NCBI RefSeq assembly: GCF_947499945.1
Contig: NZ_CANMQD010000001.1
Coordinates: 1,798,001-1,862,000, forward strand
From: an uncultured Sulfitobacter sp.
GTDB lineage: Bacteria; Pseudomonadota; Alphaproteobacteria; Rhodobacterales; Rhodobacteraceae
DNA: 64,000 bases
Reading direction: 5' to 3'
Below are positions 61,587-64,000 of this stretch, in pieces. Position 1 is the first letter of the stretch; each line of letters opens with the position of its first letter. The notes beneath the pieces were generated by a model. That model saw only the letters and a list, made by a program, of their open reading frames with translations. It had not been told where the DNA came from and ran no database searches. Position numbers and translations under genes: made by a program.

Positions 61587-62099
61587 ATGCGCCGCATCAT
61601 GATTATTGGCGGGCCCGGCTCCGGTAAATCAACGCTGGCGGTGCAGTTGGGTGCGCGCCTGAACCTACCTGTCTACCACATGGACCAGATCCACTGGCAA
61701 GACGGCTGGGTGGCGCGCGACCGTGCCGAAAAAATTCGACGCGCACGCGCTATCGAGGCACAAGACGCCTGGATATTCGAGGGCGGTGTTTCAACAACCT
61801 GTGCTCAACGGGCTGTCCGTGCTGATATGCTGGTCTGGCTGGATTTGCCCGTTGCCTCACGGTTGTGGCGGGTCATCATGCGGACCTTTCGCTATGCGGG
61901 GCGTAACCGCCTTGGCCTGCCCAACGGATGCATAGAGCGGCCCAACCGTCACACACTCCGCTTTTTCCGCTATATCTGGCGTACCCGCCAAAGCCAGCGC
62001 GACAAGGTCGCCAAGCTGTTGATCGGTCCCCGGCAGTGCGCGAAAACGGTGCACTTGCGGAGCGCTGCGCAGGTTCGCGACTGGCTTGCCACGATCTGA
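61587..62099 (+). CDS. P-loop NTPase, adenylate-kinase/FlaR-like
   Basis: A 170-residue P-loop protein of the topology-modulation (FlaR-like) type. Walker A is [14 protein letters not shown], then YHMDQIHWQDGW and AWIFEGGVS, and RADMLVWLDLP as the Walker B strand; the middle RLGLPNGCIERPNRHTL fits a lid. These proteins resemble adenylate kinase and shikimate kinase, but no phosphate acceptor is known. It begins after the rpmG terminator and stands alone. Confidence 0.83.
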   Translation: MRRIMIIGGPGSGKSTLAVQLGARLNLPVYHMDQIHWQDGWVARDRAEKIRRARAIEAQDAWIFEGGVSTTCAQRAVRADMLVWLDLPVASRLWRVIMRTFRYAGRNRLGLPNGCIERPNRHTLRFFRYIWRTRQSQRDKVAKLLIGPRQCAKTVHLRSAAQVRDWLATI

Positions 62100-62191
62100 C
62101 GGCTGGCGGGGGGAGAGCAATGGGGTCAAGGCAGCGTTGACGTGTCATTCCTGCACAGGCGCGTCCCGCGGCGCAGGTGACGCAGCGACCA

Positions 62192-62223
62192 CAAAAAAGG
62201 CCGACCCGGCAAGGGGTCGGCCC
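62192..62223 (-). terminator. Terminator of the BI-1 gene
   Basis: GGCCGACCC (62199-62207) and GGGTCGGCC (62214-62222) are a perfect 9-bp stem with a six-base loop. On the minus strand it is followed by TTTTTT (complement of 62193-62198), giving a strong intrinsic terminator just after the stop of the Bax-inhibitor-1 gene. Confidence 0.9.
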
Positions 62224-62247
62224 GATGATCATGCACCATCAGGCGGG

Positions 62248-63024
62248 TTATTCGCGGTTGCCGAAAAGCTGCAGCAACATCATGAACATGTTGATGAAGT
62301 TCAGGTACAGGCTCAGCGCGCCCATGATCGCGGATTTACCAAGCCACTCTGTGTCGCCGTGCTGTGCGTGGGCGATGTAGTCGGTCTTGATGCGCTGGGT
62401 GTCATATGCGGTCAGGCCAGCAAAGATCAGAACACCGATTGCGGAGATCGCAAATGTCATCGCATCGCTCTGCATGAAGAGGTTGATGATCGACGCAGCG
62501 ATCAGGCCAATCACACCCATGATCAGGAATGTACCCCAACCGGAAATGTCCTTTTTCGTGGTATAGCCATAGATGGACAAACCCGCGAAGGCGATGGAGG
62601 TGATCAAGAAGACTTGAATGATCGACGCGCCAGTGAACACAAGGAAGATGGAGCTGATCGACAAGCCCATGACAAACGCAAAGGCGTAGAACATCAGCTG
62701 CGCTGTGGCAGCGGACATTTTGTTGATCATCGCGCTAAAGCCGAAGACGAACGCAAGCGGAGCGAACATCACAACCCATTTGAGCGGAGAAGCATAAAGC
62801 GCCTGACCCAGACCTGTGAGGTACTGACCTTCACGCAGTGCCATCGTGGCGCCAGCGGGATCGGATGTGACCGCAAGGCCTGAAATCGCCCAAGCGGCGG
62901 CGAAAGTAATCAGCATGCCTACGGACATTGTGCCGTAAACTTTGCTCATGTGTGCGCGCAGGCCTTCATCAATCGCGGCGGTGCGGCTTCCGGCACTGGT
63001 CCGGATTGTATTCACGTCTGCCAT
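62248..63024 (-). CDS. Bax inhibitor-1/YccA family membrane protein
   Basis: A 258-residue protein with seven membrane helices. VYGTMSVGMLITFAAAWAIS at the start and AFVMGLSISSIFLVFTGASI and the YDTQRIKTDYIAHA end block fit the BI-1/YbhL-YccA group. Members are calcium-leak or membrane-stress modulators, and YccA controls the FtsH protease in E. coli. The ATG at 63024 is chosen (MADVNTIRTSAGSRTAAID), with GGGAGTTTTAC upstream. It is monocistronic with its own terminator. Confidence 0.9.
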   Translation of the reverse strand: MADVNTIRTSAGSRTAAIDEGLRAHMSKVYGTMSVGMLITFAAAWAISGLAVTSDPAGATMALREGQYLTGLGQALYASPLKWVVMFAPLAFVFGFSAMINKMSAATAQLMFYAFAFVMGLSISSIFLVFTGASIIQVFLITSIAFAGLSIYGYTTKKDISGWGTFLIMGVIGLIAASIINLFMQSDAMTFAISAIGVLIFAGLTAYDTQRIKTDYIAHAQHGDTEWLGKSAIMGALSLYLNFINMFMMLLQLFGNRE

Positions 63025-63134
63025 GTAAAACTCCCTAAAGCTGGCCCGCACAAAGATTTTCCGGCGGGGATAGCGCTAATATCGTGACAGATGCCATGTA
63101 TTTCAAGGTTTTTCGGTCAGGTTTTTCGCTTTGG

Positions 63135-63338
63135 TTAACACTTCCATGACGCAGGGGCGTCCCAGACGGGTTTTTGTGCTTCGGCTTGTGCCTCTTCGGA
63201 TGTTAGCCCCACATCTTGTAGCTGTTCGGGGGCCAGTGCTGCAAGGGCGCGTCGGCTGCGCAGTAACGCGAGGGCGCTGCGCAGAGAAAGCCGTGCGGGG
63301 CGCTGGCTGGAGGCGGATTGGGTAAGGGCGATACGCAT
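63135..63338 (-). CDS. DUF1127 small basic protein
   Basis: A 67-residue protein with an Arg/Leu-rich start and the DUF1127 signature RALAALAPEQLQDVGLTSEE. Such small proteins are abundant in alphaproteobacteria and influence RNA maturation, phosphate and carbon responses. There is a short N-terminal extension before the domain. The ATG follows GGAGCATCCTC. It is divergent from the LysR regulator beginning at 63460. Confidence 0.88.
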   Translation of the reverse strand: MRIALTQSASSQRPARLSLRSALALLRSRRALAALAPEQLQDVGLTSEEAQAEAQKPVWDAPASWKC

Positions 63339-63459
63339 GAGGATGCTCCATTATATGTGATGCTAATTTGAATTTACATTCCGGTCCTTGATGAATGACA
63401 TGGACTGGGTCATAATGATAACCAATGTTATTGATGTGACTCATTTGAATTGGTGATGT

Positions 63460-64000
63460 ATGAGAAATCTCGATCTTGCGACCCTACGCGCCTTGGTCGC
63501 TGTTGCTGATGCTGGCGGTGTTACGCGTGCAGCGGGTTTTTTGCACCTCACACAGTCGGCTGTGTCGATGCAGCTAAAGCGGTTGGAGGAATTGCTGGAC
63601 GTCCAACTGCTTGATCGCAGCGGCCGCTCTATTGCCTTTACTGCAAGCGGTGACCAACTCCTGAGCTATGCCCGCCGTATGGTCGCCATGAATGACGAGG
63701 CTGTGGCACGCCTGACGGCGCAGGAGTTTGCGGGAAGTCTGCGGCTCGGGGTGCCACATGACATCGTGAATCCTGCGATTCCCCAAGTTCTCAAGCAGTT
63801 CAATGCGATGTTCCCCGCCATTCGGATCATGCTGGAATCGTGTCACACCCGCACCCTGAAAGAGATGTTTGCAAAGGGTGAATGCGACATCATCCTGACC
63901 ACAGAAACCGACGTGGCGGCAGGCGGTGTCACATTGGCGAAGCGGCCGCTCCACTGGATCGGTGCGCGGGGCGGGGCAGCATGGCGACAAAGGCCGCTGA
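63460..64000 (+). CDS. LysR family transcriptional regulator, 5' part
   Basis: The first 180 codons of a LysR regulator cut by the window edge. The winged-helix domain is clear (DAGGVTRAAGFLHLTQSAVS, MQLKRLEELLDVQLLDRSGR), followed by the start of the effector domain (AGSLRLGVPHDIVNPAIPQV). It starts at ATG 63460 and is divergent from the DUF1127 gene across 121 bases, so it probably regulates a neighbour beyond the window or itself. Confidence 0.9.
   Translation, partial: MRNLDLATLRALVAVADAGGVTRAAGFLHLTQSAVSMQLKRLEELLDVQLLDRSGRSIAFTASGDQLLSYARRMVAMNDEAVARLTAQEFAGSLRLGVPHDIVNPAIPQVLKQFNAMFPAIRIMLESCHTRTLKEMFAKGECDIILTTETDVAAGGVTLAKRPLHWIGARGGAAWRQRPL

Noticed and set aside
62086..62883. A 265-codon plus-strand frame opposite the Bax-inhibitor-1 gene
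   Set aside because: The antisense frame is highly charged and lacks membrane segments, while the minus-strand frame matches BI-1 closely.

Overview
The window looks like the chromosome of a Roseobacter-group alphaproteobacterium (Rhodobacterales). This is inferred from a glycine-betaine type demethylation pair, a DUF1127 protein, DUF2927 and excalibur-domain lipoproteins, a tripartite tricarboxylate (TTT) transporter, and the overall style of the housekeeping genes. No 16S rRNA or tRNA is present to confirm it. About sixty protein genes, one structural RNA (RNase P) and two clearly decayed genes are supported.

Layout. 0-10.6 kb: the end of a homocysteine S-methyltransferase gene, a dimethylglycine/sarcosine dehydrogenase-like enzyme, RarD, an RluA-type pseudouridine synthase, an aldehyde dehydrogenase, a 1-Cys peroxiredoxin, an L,D-transpeptidase, the remains of a glycosyltransferase, and pnp. 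10.6-21 kb: an accessory-looking stretch of small divergent regulator/enzyme pairs (TetR/GST, MarR/thioesterase, LysR/methyltransferase, ArsR operon), several with visible palindromic operators, plus an inactivated tyrosine recombinase and two gene-free gaps. 21.1-29.6 kb: a compact divergent cluster with two formylglycine-type sulfatases, a formylglycine-generating enzyme (FGE), a metallo-beta-lactamase-fold hydrolase, a complete TTT transporter and a MarR regulator whose probable operator is a perfect 18-bp palindrome. It reads as a self-contained module for taking up and desulfating an unknown organosulfate. 29.8-36.9 kb: a peptide-type ABC transporter with a CocE/NonD-family hydrolase. 37.0-45.3 kb: a BapA-like repeat adhesin and its dedicated type I secretion system.

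45.3-54.6 kb: a long same-strand run that joins TerC, a 29-residue membrane peptide, XpaC, TelA, a DUF2927 lipoprotein, a secreted protein, an SPFH-GYF protein, RidA, a b-type cytochrome and a zinc-ribbon membrane protein. It resembles envelope/toxic-anion stress modules known from other bacteria. 54.9-64 kb: housekeeping genes (an RluB-type synthase, tadA, a UPF0173 hydrolase, gatC-gatA, a cell-wall amidase, rnpB, rpmG), a Bax-inhibitor-1 protein, a DUF1127 protein and the start of a LysR regulator.

The most interesting regions are the sulfatase/FGE/TTT module, the adhesin/T1SS locus with a small well-translated leader frame in front of it, and the TerC-XpaC-TelA-SPFH-zinc ribbon run. No CRISPR array, rRNA, tRNA or intact insertion sequence was seen.
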